DNA of 33,286 bases, taken from NCBI GenBank assembly GCA_937922795.1, contig CALAJK010000012.1:1-33286 (forward strand). Direction: 5' to 3'. Positions within the stretch are counted from its first letter, which is position 1; each line of letters starts with the position of its first letter. The notes under the pieces are model-generated. The model made no database searches. It was not told the DNA's origin and saw nothing but the letters and a program-made list of their open reading frames with translations. Below are positions 1 through 7,210 of this stretch, piece by piece. Made by a program: the position numbers and the translations under genes. The stretch comes from an uncultured Anaerolineae bacterium (lineage in GTDB: Bacteria; Chloroflexota; Anaerolineae; Aggregatilineales; Phototrophicaceae).

Positions 1-120
1 CGGCCCGGCTTGGCCGTAACCTAGCACCTCGCCCTTCAGGTTCGCAATCAAGGCGAGCGTGCTGCTCTGGCCGCCATCGATCGCTAGAACGACGGCTTGC
101 GTGGCTGAATTCGTTTGCAT
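1..120 (-). CDS. BadF/BadG-type sugar kinase (N-acetylglucosamine kinase-like), N-terminal fragment
   Basis: Only the first 40 codons lie in the window; the gene continues past base 1. The translated start reads VVLAIDGGQSSTLALI. This is the phosphate-1 loop (DGGxS/T) of the actin-like ATPase fold used by BadF/BadG/BcrA/BcrD-type kinases and N-acetylglucosamine kinases. It lies 38 bp downstream of nanE on the same strand, so the pair probably forms one operon. The kinase would then phosphorylate an amino sugar (GlcNAc or ManNAc) and NanE would act on the 6-phosphate. An in-frame ATG two codons upstream (start at 126) is also possible: a GGAG lies 4 nt before that ATG and 10 nt before the chosen one. 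The family call rests on one motif plus the neighbour; a ROK kinase is the main alternative. Confidence 0.6.
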   Translation of the reverse strand, partial: MQTNSATQAVVLAIDGGQSSTLALIANLKGEVLGYGQAGP

Positions 121-158
121 AAGCATCTCACTCCGTTAGAATGAGACCCATTTGAGCT

Positions 159-869
159 TCATTGATCGATTGCATTGCCGGTCATCGCGGTCGGGATCGC
201 CCTCACGAAACGGCGCGTGATGTCGTGCGGGCGCGTGATTGCGCTGCCGACGACTACCGCGAATGCTCCGCGCGCGAAAGCTTCGGCTGCATGTTCGGGC
301 AGATAGATTCGTCCCTCCGCAACCACGGGCAGCGAAAACGCTGCGACCATCTGGTCGATCAGATCAAAGTCGGGCGTTTCGCTGGGTGGGTGCCCATGCG
401 CGGTGTAACCGGACAGCGTCGTCGCCAGGATATCCGCTCCGGCGGCCGCCGAGGCCTCAGCATCGGCCAGGCAAGAGCAGTCTGCCATGACAGGCACACG
501 TAGTTCGTCGTGAATGCGCGCGATCAGATCAGCCAGCGAAGGCGTGGTGGCCGGCCGCGGGCGTACCGTCCCATCTAGCGCGACCAGATCGGCTCCCGCC
601 CGCACGATCTGTTCCGCGTCGGCGAACTCCGGGGTGATATAGATATCGCATCCGGGAATCTTACGTTTATTGATCCCGATGAGCGGCAGACTCACTGTTT
701 GGCGAATAGCCGCGATATCGTCTGCCCCGTTGGCGCGAATGCCGCCCGCGCCGCCCAGTGCCGCTGCGCGCGCCATGGCTGCCATAAACATCGGGCCGTG
801 CAGAGGTTCTTCAGGCAGAGCCTGGCAGGAAACAATCAACTGGCCGCGCAGCTTGTTGATTGGGGACAT
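159..869 (-). CDS. nanE: N-acylglucosamine-6-phosphate (ManNAc-6-P) 2-epimerase
   Basis: NanE converts N-acetylmannosamine 6-phosphate to N-acetylglucosamine 6-phosphate in the cytoplasm, in the sialic acid and ManNAc breakdown route. The 236-residue product has the normal family length and a TIM-barrel pattern. Motifs include LIVSCQALPEEPLHG at the N-terminus, a GINKR strand (usually GIIKR, with the active-site lysine kept), ALDGTVRPRP, MADCSCLADA, ATTLSGYT and VVAEGRI followed by VVVGSAITRP. The longer reading frame begins at 956, but those first 29 codons do not resemble the family. The ATG at 869 has GGAGG six bases upstream (876-880), so that start was chosen. The sugar kinase fragment follows directly downstream. 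No sialic acid lyase is visible, so the original substrate is open. Confidence 0.9.
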   Translation of the reverse strand: MSPINKLRGQLIVSCQALPEEPLHGPMFMAAMARAAALGGAGGIRANGADDIAAIRQTVSLPLIGINKRKIPGCDIYITPEFADAEQIVRAGADLVALDGTVRPRPATTPSLADLIARIHDELRVPVMADCSCLADAEASAAAGADILATTLSGYTAHGHPPSETPDFDLIDQMVAAFSLPVVAEGRIYLPEHAAEAFARGAFAVVVGSAITRPHDITRRFVRAIPTAMTGNAIDQ

Positions 870-875
870 GGTGTG

Positions 876-880
876 CCTCC
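876..880 (-). promoter_or_regulatory. ribosome binding site that fixes the nanE start
   Basis: On the minus strand a perfect GGAGG lies 6 nt before the ATG at 869. It decides in favour of the shorter nanE reading frame over the in-frame ATG at 956. Confidence 0.8.
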
Positions 881-1015
881 AAAGGGTAGGGTAGAAGCCA
901 GACGGACGATGAACGCATGTGGGCCTAATCTCAACACAGATGGCAATGACGATCACTTGTACTGAAGATGCCGAATCGTTTCAGTCCTTGCCTCCTAATT
1001 TGACCTCAACTCGGA

Positions 1016-1028
1016 TGCGATTACCCTG
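1016..1028. repeat. solitary terminal sequence related to the MITE end
   Basis: TGCGATTACCCTG matches the right end of the adjacent element (TGCGATTGCCCTG at 1180-1192) at 12 of 13 positions. It stands immediately left of the target duplication and in the same orientation. No partner left end is visible upstream, so it could be the remnant of an earlier insertion or a preferred target resembling the element end. With the left end at 1040-1052 it can fold into a hairpin with a 12-base arm. Confidence 0.7.
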
Positions 1029-1029
1029 G

Positions 1030-1039
1030 AACTCGTCCT
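1030..1039. repeat. left target-site duplication of the MITE
   Basis: AACTCGTCCT directly precedes the left inverted repeat and is repeated exactly at 1193-1202, directly after the right inverted repeat. Confidence 0.88.
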
Positions 1040-1192
1040 CAGGGCAATCGCACCAAAAGGATTTTGACCTCTAAATACCCATAGTGAACCGAAGCCATAA
1101 CTGAATGAGACAGAACATAAGACTATCTAGAGTTCTTTAGAGTTTTTAATGGGTCACATATCGTTAAAATTTTGTTTCATGCGATTGCCCTG
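1040..1192. mobile_element. 153-bp non-coding MITE with CAGGG ends
   Basis: The element starts with CAGGGCAATCGCA (1040-1052) and ends with its exact complement TGCGATTGCCCTG (1180-1192). Weaker symmetry continues inward (ATTTTGACC on one side, the complement of AATTTTAACG on the other). It is flanked by a perfect 10-bp direct repeat. There is no transposase inside, so it must have been moved in trans. CAGGG ends and a duplication of 8-10 bp fit, as far as I recall, the ISAs1 family; the parent element is not in this window. It lies within the region upstream of the potassium permease and is much more AT-rich than the genes around it. Confidence 0.85.
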
Positions 1193-1202
1193 AACTCGTC
1201 CT
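1193..1202. repeat. right target-site duplication of the MITE
   Basis: AACTCGTCCT is an exact copy of 1030-1039 and abuts the right inverted repeat. The undamaged duplication suggests a fairly recent insertion. Confidence 0.88.
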
Positions 1203-1366
1203 AGGTCACCGTTGCCAGACTTTGCCCATCTGGTGTAAATTAATGCGCGGTCCGTGCCAGAAGACGATACAATATAGCAGAGGCTGGCTATTGCATCACT
1301 ACACTAATTTGATCTGATCCCAACGCTTTTCAAAACCCGCTCAATAATCGAATGAGACGGTGAACG

Positions 1367-3406
1367 ATGCAAGGACTCAACCTGCGCAGGATTATTATTG
1401 GCCAGCCCCTGGCGACCAATCAAGCTATTCACCAGCGCTTGAGCAAACTCAAGGCGCTGGCTGTGTTCTCGTCCGATGCGCTGTCGTCCAGCACTTACGC
1501 GACCGAAGCCATCCTGCTGGTGCTGATCGCCGCCGGCACGGCGGCATTGGGCGTGTCGTGGTGGATTGCGTTGGGGATCGCGGCGTTGATGGCCATAGTC
1601 GCCTTCTCCTACTTCCAAACCATCCATGCCTATCCCAGCGGCGGCGGCGCTTACATCGTCTCCAAGGATAATCTAGGCACATGGCCGGGTCTAGTAGCGG
1701 CGGCGGCGCTCCTCATTGACTACATTTTGACGGTCGCCGTGAGCGTGTCGGCGGGCACGGCAGCGCTGGCGTCGGCGTTCCCGGAGTTTGCGCCGTACCG
1801 GGTGGACGTGGCGCTGGTGATCGTCGCTTTCATCACGATCATGAACTTGCGCGGGGTGAAGGAGAGCGGCACTTTCTTCTCGATCCCGACCTATATGTTC
1901 ATCATCGGGATGCTGGTCATGATCGCGGTGGGGGTGCTGCGCGTGCTGACCGGCGCCGTCACGCCGGTGCCGCCGCCGCCCGCCGAAGTGCTGGCGGAAG
2001 AATTGAAGTACGCCAACGGCCTAACTCTGTTTCTAGTCTTACGAGCTTTCGCGGCGGGCTGCACCGCGCTGACCGGCATCGAAGCCATCTCGAACGGCAT
2101 CCCGGCCTTCAAACCGCCGGAGAGCCGCAACGCCGGCCAGACGCTGATCATCATGGTGGCGCTGTTGTGCACCATGTTCGTTGGCACTACGTTCTTGGCC
2201 AATCAGTACCAGGTCATCGCCGTACACCACGCCGAAACTACGGTGCTGTCGCAGATCGCGCGGGCAGTATTCGGCGAAAACAGCCTGCTCTTCTACTATC
2301 TGCAGATGTCGACACTGCTCATTCTATCGCTGGCGGCCAACACGGCTTATGCCGATTTCCCCCGCCTTGCCGCCATCATCTCGCGCGACCGCTATCTGCC
2401 GCGGCAGCTCACCAACCTGGGCGACCGGTTGGTATTCAGCAACGGTATCATCGTCCTCTCCGTCGCCGCGGGCATCTTGATCATCCTGTTCGACGCTCGT
2501 GAGCACAACCTGCTGCCGCTGTATGCGGTGGGCGTGTTCCTCAGCTTCACGCTGTCGCAGTCCGGGATGGTCATTCATTGGCTGAAGGAACGCAAGCTGC
2601 CAGGTTTCAAGCCCGATTGGGGCTGGCGGCTGCATATCGGCATCAACGGTTTCGGCGCTTTCTGCACCGCGATCGTGCTGGTCGTGCTGGTGGCGACCAA
2701 GTTTATGGAAGGCGCCTGGATCGTGGCGCTGGCCATTCCAGCGCTGATGGGGATGTTCGTCTTCATCCACCGCCACTATGAACAGGTAGCCGCTTCGCTC
2801 ACGCTGGACGGCATCCAACCGGGTCCGCTAGCAGAGCGCTACAGCACCTATACCGACCGCAACCATGTGCGGATCGTGGTGCTGATGAACAGCCTGAACC
2901 GCTGTTCGCTGCAAGCGCTGGAGTACGCGCTGCGCATGTCGGACAACGTGCGCGTATGTTCGGTTGATGTGGAGCCTGCCGCGGTCGAACGTCTGCGTCA
3001 GCGCTGGCGTGAATGGTCGCTCAAGATCCCGCTGGATGTGGTGAACTCGCCCTATCGTGAAATCGGACGGCCGCTGATTGACTACCTGCATCAGTTGGAT
3101 GAAGAAAGCGAAGAACACATCCCGACTGTCGTCGTGCTGCCAGTATTCGTGGTCTCGCACTGGTGGGAGTGGTTCCTGCATAACCAGACCATCATCGCCA
3201 TCCGCGATGCGCTGTACCATGACCAGATCAAACACGGGCGCGGCCGGCCGGTGATCGAAGTGCCTTACCGGATCGGCGATGATCTGTACGAGCCGATCTC
3301 GCTGGAGACCAAGCCGGTGACTAACGGCGCTGAGACCGAGCCTGAGGCGTCGGAACCTGCGCCGGAACCGGTCGCAGCGCCGGCTGACCCGCCGGCCAAC
3401 TACTGA
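1367..3406 (+). CDS. kimA: KimA-type APC-family potassium/proton permease
   Basis: This is an inner-membrane transporter of the APC superfamily. The N-terminus (KLKALAVFSSDALSSSTYAT), the run YPSGGGAYIVSKDNLG with LIDYILTVAVSVSAGTA, the block CTALTGIEAISNGIPAFKPP and the later LPLYAVGVFLSFTLSQSGM all follow Bacillus subtilis KimA (YdaO) closely from memory. KimA takes up K+ with protons at high affinity and is controlled by c-di-AMP. About twelve hydrophobic helices fill residues 25-460, and a cytosolic domain of roughly 170 residues follows, as in KimA. A short acidic Pro/Ala tail ends the protein. The start at 1367 fits the family start; its ribosome site (GACGG) is weak. A terminator follows. 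An amino acid permease is the alternative, less likely given the similarity. Confidence 0.85.
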   Translation: MQGLNLRRIIIGQPLATNQAIHQRLSKLKALAVFSSDALSSSTYATEAILLVLIAAGTAALGVSWWIALGIAALMAIVAFSYFQTIHAYPSGGGAYIVSKDNLGTWPGLVAAAALLIDYILTVAVSVSAGTAALASAFPEFAPYRVDVALVIVAFITIMNLRGVKESGTFFSIPTYMFIIGMLVMIAVGVLRVLTGAVTPVPPPPAEVLAEELKYANGLTLFLVLRAFAAGCTALTGIEAISNGIPAFKPPESRNAGQTLIIMVALLCTMFVGTTFLANQYQVIAVHHAETTVLSQIARAVFGENSLLFYYLQMSTLLILSLAANTAYADFPRLAAIISRDRYLPRQLTNLGDRLVFSNGIIVLSVAAGILIILFDAREHNLLPLYAVGVFLSFTLSQSGMVIHWLKERKLPGFKPDWGWRLHIGINGFGAFCTAIVLVVLVATKFMEGAWIVALAIPALMGMFVFIHRHYEQVAASLTLDGIQPGPLAERYSTYTDRNHVRIVVLMNSLNRCSLQALEYALRMSDNVRVCSVDVEPAAVERLRQRWREWSLKIPLDVVNSPYREIGRPLIDYLHQLDEESEEHIPTVVVLPVFVVSHWWEWFLHNQTIIAIRDALYHDQIKHGRGRPVIEVPYRIGDDLYEPISLETKPVTNGAETEPEASEPAPEPVAAPADPPANY

Positions 3407-3442
3407 GGCGGCTGCGTCTGTCTCTAGGCGGATGAACCTGCG

Positions 3443-3481
3443 CCAGCGCCGGGAAGAAAGTGCCCTGGCGCTGGTTATTTT
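3443..3481 (+). terminator. intrinsic terminator after the KimA-type gene
   Basis: CCAGCGCC at 3443-3450 pairs perfectly with GGCGCTGG at 3467-3474. The stem can extend by GGG/CCC across one bulged T, and TTATTTT follows. The T-run reaches the last codons of the convergent histidine kinase gene, so the two genes end on the same 40 bases. Confidence 0.8.
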
Positions 3482-5603
3482 AGGCGGTAGCTTCCACCTG
3501 CGCCAGCGGCAGCGTGACGTAAAATGTCGAGCCCTCGCCCAGGTGGCTTTCCAGGCCGATCTGGCCGCCGTGCGCCTCGACCAGGGTTTTGACGATCGCC
3601 AGCCCTAGGCCGGTACCTTCGATGCTGTCCGTCTCAGGTCGGCGAACCCGGTAGAAGCGGTCGAAGATGTACACCTGGTCTTCAGGGCTGATGCCCAGCC
3701 CGTTGTCCTGGATGAACACGCGCAGCGTGCTGCCCCGCTGCTCGGCGCGAATTTTCACCCAGCCCTCTGGCGGCGTGTATTTGACCGCATTGCTGATCAA
3801 GTTGATCAGGATCTGGCGCAGGCGCATGTAATCGGCCTGCACCAGCGGCAGGCTGCCGTTCGTCTCGGTGGTGATCGTCATGGACTTGTTCTGAGCAGCC
3901 GGCCACAGCGACTCGATGCAGTCATTGATGACGTTGTGCACCTGCACAGGCTGCAAATTCAACTGCACGCCGGACTCAATCTTGGCTAGGTCGAGCAGAT
4001 CATCGATCAACTGGCGCATGTTCTGGATGGAGCGGCGCACCATCTGTACCGAGTGCATGCCGTGCGGCTGGATCGCGTTTTGCATCTGCAGGAGTTCGAT
4101 GTAGCCGTTCATCACGCTCAAGGGCTGCTTCAGGTCGTGCGACACGGTGGCGATCAGTTCGCTCTTCAACCGATCCATCTCTTTGAACGGCGTGATATCG
4201 TGCATCACGATGATCCAGCCGAGCGCCTCGTTCGGCTTGAAGGTGGCGTGAAAGCTGCGCTCGTTGGGCATCACGATCTCTTCGACGGTGCTTTCGCCAA
4301 ACACGCGCACGCGCCGGAAGGCCTCCAACAGCGGTGAGTGGTCAATGGCCTCAAAGAAGTTGCGCCCGACATACGTTTCATGCGGGTACAGCCGCAGGGC
4401 GGCCACCGCGGACTCGTTGATCAAAATCAAGCGGTCATCGGGGCCTACGACGATGACTACGTCGACGGTGTTGCTGAGGATGAGGGCCAGCTTCTCCCGT
4501 TCATGCAGGGTCTCGTCGTATAGGCGAGCGTTGTCAATAGCGACGCCGGCGCGAGTCGCCAATTTTTCGACGAAATCCAGGTGCGCCTGGGTGAAGCCGT
4601 TCAGCCGTTTGTTCTCTACGGTGATGACGGCCACCACCCGGTCCTCGCGCATGACGGGCACGGCCAGTTGAGATTGAGTGTTGCTGGCGATGCGGACGAA
4701 GTCTTTGTCGGCCGTCACATCGGGCACGATTTCCGCCCTGCCAGAGCGCGCTACCCGCAGCGCGATGCCCGGCCCCAGCTCCTGGCGCATGAGCGCCAGC
4801 CGTTCGGGGGGCATATCGTAGCCGTATTCGGTCACAAAACGCAGCTCATCGGTGTCCTGGTTGTACAAGGCGAGAGACGCCGCCTGAGCGTTGGTGAAAC
4901 GCATCGCCCAGTCGAGCGTCATCTGAAATACGTGCGATGGGTTGATCGTCGCGTTCAGCTCGCGATCAATCTGGCGCAGGATGGACATCTCGCGCACGCT
5001 GTTGGCCAGCTCCTGCACAGTTTTGTGATGCCGCCAGGCATTGTGCAGGGCGGTAGTAGTATGGCTGACGAACGTCTTGAGCGCCTCTTGATGGCTGCTG
5101 CTCAAAGGGACTGCGCTGAGGTTATTGTCCACCAGGGCGACGCCGATGAGCTGTCCCTCGGCCTGATATGGCACGCTGTAGAAAGCGGCAGACTGCAGCG
5201 CGTGGGCCAGGTAACCGGCCGCTGACTGGAATGCTGTCGTGTCCGCTGCGACCATCGCGGGCTCGTTACGCAGCCAGGCGCTGATCAGCGTATCCGGCGC
5301 GTCGCCAGTTGTCGCCAGCGGCAGGCGCAGCCTTTCCAGCTCGGCCTGCCGGTCAGGCAACGACAGATGAAAGCTCGTTTGAGCGACGTACAAGTATTCT
5401 TGGGTCTCGCTGACCAACAGCAGCAGCGCTCGGTCGCAGCGCACATACTGCGCCATTGCCGCGATCAGTTGGCGGAGGAAAGCGTCAAAATCGAGCAGGA
5501 CGCTGTTGAGCCGCGCGCTAATTTCGGCCAGAGCGGAGAGACATTTGAGCCGATTTTCAAGCTCGAGTATGTTCGAAGCCGTTGAAGCGCTGCCGTCACT
5601 CAT
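3480..5603 (-). CDS. soluble sensor histidine kinase, GAF-GAF-PAS-HisKA-HATPase
   Basis: This 707-residue protein has no membrane segment and should sense a cytoplasmic signal. Two GAF-like domains (about 25-190 and 210-360) precede a PAS domain (about 370-475). The dimerisation helix carries the phospho-acceptor H489 in SHDLKQPL. The ATP-binding domain follows, with the N box around N605 (LISNAVKYT), the G1 box DNGLGIS at 633-639, the F box YIFDRFYR and the G2 box GTGLGLAI at 663-670, so kinase activity is expected. The residue four after the histidine is usually Thr or Asn and serves the phosphatase reaction; here it is Gln. No response regulator lies beside it, so it is an orphan in this window. 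A minus-strand promoter is visible at 5659-5687. The signal is unknown. Confidence 0.93.
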   Translation of the reverse strand: MSDGSASTASNILELENRLKCLSALAEISARLNSVLLDFDAFLRQLIAAMAQYVRCDRALLLLVSETQEYLYVAQTSFHLSLPDRQAELERLRLPLATTGDAPDTLISAWLRNEPAMVAADTTAFQSAAGYLAHALQSAAFYSVPYQAEGQLIGVALVDNNLSAVPLSSSHQEALKTFVSHTTTALHNAWRHHKTVQELANSVREMSILRQIDRELNATINPSHVFQMTLDWAMRFTNAQAASLALYNQDTDELRFVTEYGYDMPPERLALMRQELGPGIALRVARSGRAEIVPDVTADKDFVRIASNTQSQLAVPVMREDRVVAVITVENKRLNGFTQAHLDFVEKLATRAGVAIDNARLYDETLHEREKLALILSNTVDVVIVVGPDDRLILINESAVAALRLYPHETYVGRNFFEAIDHSPLLEAFRRVRVFGESTVEEIVMPNERSFHATFKPNEALGWIIVMHDITPFKEMDRLKSELIATVSHDLKQPLSVMNGYIELLQMQNAIQPHGMHSVQMVRRSIQNMRQLIDDLLDLAKIESGVQLNLQPVQVHNVINDCIESLWPAAQNKSMTITTETNGSLPLVQADYMRLRQILINLISNAVKYTPPEGWVKIRAEQRGSTLRVFIQDNGLGISPEDQVYIFDRFYRVRRPETDSIEGTGLGLAIVKTLVEAHGGQIGLESHLGEGSTFYVTLPLAQVEATA

Positions 5604-5658
5604 AATGTTGCCGCTGCACCCGTGCGCTGAACGTTGTGATCAATCTTTTGAGTCTGTC

Positions 5659-5687
5659 ATTATACCCACGAAATCCGGACGTGAAAG
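5659..5687 (-). promoter_or_regulatory. promoter of the histidine kinase gene
   Basis: Read on the minus strand, a perfect TATAAT (5659-5664) stands 17 bases from a weak -35 CTTTCA (5682-5687). Transcription would start about 50 bases before the kinase ATG. The promoter is back-to-back with the XRE promoter at 5800-5828. Confidence 0.6.
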
Positions 5688-5799
5688 CGAGCAATCTTAC
5701 AACTTTATTGAGGGGCATTGAGGAAATGTGAGCAACGTCAAGGGTTGGTGTGAGGAAGCTGACGCTATCATAGAGTCGCGGGGTTTCGCTGGGGCGCTG

Positions 5800-5828
5800 T
5801 TGCCTGCCTGCAAGCGGCGTTTTATAAT
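5800..5828 (+). promoter_or_regulatory. sigma70-type promoter of the XRE-TPR-glycosyltransferase run
   Basis: TTGCCT (5800-5805), a 17-base spacer and a perfect TATAAT (5823-5828) make this one of the best promoters in the window. The leader would be about 30 bases, ending in the GGGGAGG ribosome site. All plus-strand genes up to 11339 follow without another promoter I can support. Confidence 0.75.
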
Positions 5829-5854
5829 GCCCATAAAGCAGGCCACCCGGCTGC

Positions 5855-5861
5855 GGGGAGG
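5855..5861 (+). promoter_or_regulatory. ribosome binding site that decides the XRE gene start
   Basis: GGGGAGG touches the first ATG (5862) but stands 6 bases from the second, in-frame ATG (5868). Spacing favours 5868 as the true start. Confidence 0.7.
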
Positions 5862-5867
5862 ATGACG

Positions 5868-6626
5868 ATGGATTTTAAAGAGGCTTCGGCCCGGTTGAAA
5901 GCCCGACAAGCGAAGGAAGCGCAGGCCGCCGAAGGGGCGCAGCCAACCACGATAAGCATTGCTGAAGCTTATCGCCTGCGCGGTAAGATGGTGGGCGTCA
6001 TGCTGCGAGACGCGCGCCTGAGCGCCGAGCGCACACTCGAAGATTGTGCGCGCCTGCTGAAGGTGACGCCGGAGGAGGTCGAAGCGTGGGAGTATGGCGA
6101 CCGGGTGCCCAGTCTGCCGCAGCTTGAACTGCTGGCCTACTATCTGGGGGTGCCAGTGAGCCACTTTTGGGGGACAGACACGCTGGAGGCGGCACAGGGG
6201 CGGCACTTTGATATTCAAGCAGAATATCTGGCGCTGCGTAACCGGATGGTAGGCGCGCTGCTGCGGCAGGCGCGTGATGAGTTGGGGATGACGCTGGAAG
6301 AGCTCAGTCAGGGCAGCGCTGTTCCGGTTGAGCAGCTCCAGGCATATGAGTTGGGCGAGACTCCCGTCCCCATTCATGAGCTGACCGTGCTGGCAAACCT
6401 GCTCAAGAAGAATGTGAGCTACTTCTTGGAAAGCAGCGGGCATGTGGGCGAATGGTTGGCCATCCGAGAGGAATGGAAGCATTTCACTGGGCTGCCGGAA
6501 GATGTGCGCCGGTTTGCGGCCAATCCGCTCAATATCGGTTTCATCGAGATTGCGATCATGCTCAGCCAGATGCCGACCGATAAACTGCGCCGCATCGGCG
6601 AGAGCGTTCTGAATATCACCATGTAG
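5868..6626 (+). CDS. XRE-family regulator with two tandem helix-turn-helix domains
   Basis: The 252-residue protein contains the same unit twice. The first (about 34-100) contains MVGVMLRDARLSAERTLEDC and ends LAYYLGVPVSHFW. The second (about 122-190) contains MVGALLRQARDELGMTLEEL and ends LANLLKKNVSYFL. Each has the XRE/lambda-repressor helix pattern (R-x-x-x-G-x-T/TLEDxA, E/Q-x-WE-x-G). A C-terminal helical segment (190-252) is of unknown role. It should bind DNA, possibly as a two-headed reader of one site. It is the first gene of a plus-strand run and could control its own promoter and the divergent histidine kinase. The duplication is old, since the copies share only the core positions. 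The target and signal are not visible. Confidence 0.87.
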   Translation: MDFKEASARLKARQAKEAQAAEGAQPTTISIAEAYRLRGKMVGVMLRDARLSAERTLEDCARLLKVTPEEVEAWEYGDRVPSLPQLELLAYYLGVPVSHFWGTDTLEAAQGRHFDIQAEYLALRNRMVGALLRQARDELGMTLEELSQGSAVPVEQLQAYELGETPVPIHELTVLANLLKKNVSYFLESSGHVGEWLAIREEWKHFTGLPEDVRRFAANPLNIGFIEIAIMLSQMPTDKLRRIGESVLNITM

Positions 6627-6648
6627 AAAGAAGGGCGGAGAGCGAGAC

Positions 6649-7191
6649 ATGATGGCCACTGCGCAAGAACTGCAAGAACAGGGCGTGCATCTCTTTCAGC
6701 AGCGAGATTATGAGGCAGCTGCCCGCGTCTTTCACCAGGCGATGGACGCCTACGCCGCTGAAGGCCGTCGTGATTTGATGGCGGAGATGCAGACGAATAT
6801 CGGCCTGGTGCATCGCGCTTTGGGTGAGCATCAATTGGCGCTGGAAGCGATGCAGGCGGCGCTGCGCATCTTCCAAGAGCTAAATGACCCGGTGCGGGTA
6901 GCCAAGGTGCTGGGCAATCTGGGCGGCGTCTACGCGGCTCTGGGCGACCGCGAGCAGGCCTACAACTGCTACCGCCAAGCGGCAGATATCTTTGAAGAGC
7001 AGGGCGAGAAGAAGCTTTATGGAGAGACGCTGATCGCTATGGGCAAGCTGCAGGTCGAGGACGGCAAGCTGATGGTCGGCGCGGCAACCTACGAAGCCGG
7101 CCTGGAGCAGCTTGATCAGCTCAGCCCGACCCAGCGCGTGCTGAAAGGCTTGCTTGGCATTCGCAACCGGTTGATGGGCGGAACCAAATAA
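6649..7191 (+). CDS. small TPR-repeat protein
   Basis: The 180-residue protein is cytoplasmic, with no signal peptide, and is built from about four tetratricopeptide repeats. The repeats read A..F.QRDYEAAARVFHQAM, MQTNIGLVHRALGEHQLALE, LGNLGGVYAALGDREQAYN and ALIAMGKLQVEDGKL-like units. Repeats of the form NLGxVYxALGDxxQAxxCYRQA resemble those of signal-sensing TPR domains in MalT- and RRNPP-type regulators. GGAG stands 8 bases before the ATG, and only 22 bases separate it from the XRE gene, so the two are surely co-transcribed. TPRs bind proteins or peptides; a partner role for the XRE regulator is an inference from position. Confidence 0.85.
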   Translation: MMATAQELQEQGVHLFQQRDYEAAARVFHQAMDAYAAEGRRDLMAEMQTNIGLVHRALGEHQLALEAMQAALRIFQELNDPVRVAKVLGNLGGVYAALGDREQAYNCYRQAADIFEEQGEKKLYGETLIAMGKLQVEDGKLMVGAATYEAGLEQLDQLSPTQRVLKGLLGIRNRLMGGTK

Positions 7192-7210
7192 CGCTGCCTC
7201 TGGTCTTTGC

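Larger units (their letters stand above)
870..1366. other. gene-free divergent spacer between nanE and the permease
   Basis: This stretch of almost 500 bases separates two divergent genes. I see no credible coding frame or RNA gene. It holds a small inverted-repeat element (1040-1192) with its target duplication, and a lone related terminal sequence at 1016-1028. Bases 1203-1366 are unusually AT-rich for this window and must hold the permease promoter. A TACAAT at 1268-1273 could be a -10, but no -35 fits it. I do not recognise a c-di-AMP (ydaO) riboswitch here, although KimA genes of Firmicutes often have one. Confidence 0.6.

Noticed and set aside
1203..1366. possible ydaO/c-di-AMP riboswitch ahead of the KimA-type gene
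   Set aside because: None of the conserved blocks I remember could be found by eye. A covariance search would be needed to claim it.
1304..1627. 107-codon minus-strand frame running into the spacer upstream of kimA
   Set aside because: Most of it lies antisense to the kimA N-terminus, there is no ribosome site and the composition is that of a shadow frame.
5697..6659. 320-codon minus-strand frame over the XRE gene
   Set aside because: It covers the XRE promoter and the entire XRE gene in antisense and has no recognisable domain. The plus-strand gene has a promoter, a ribosome site and a clear duplicated fold.
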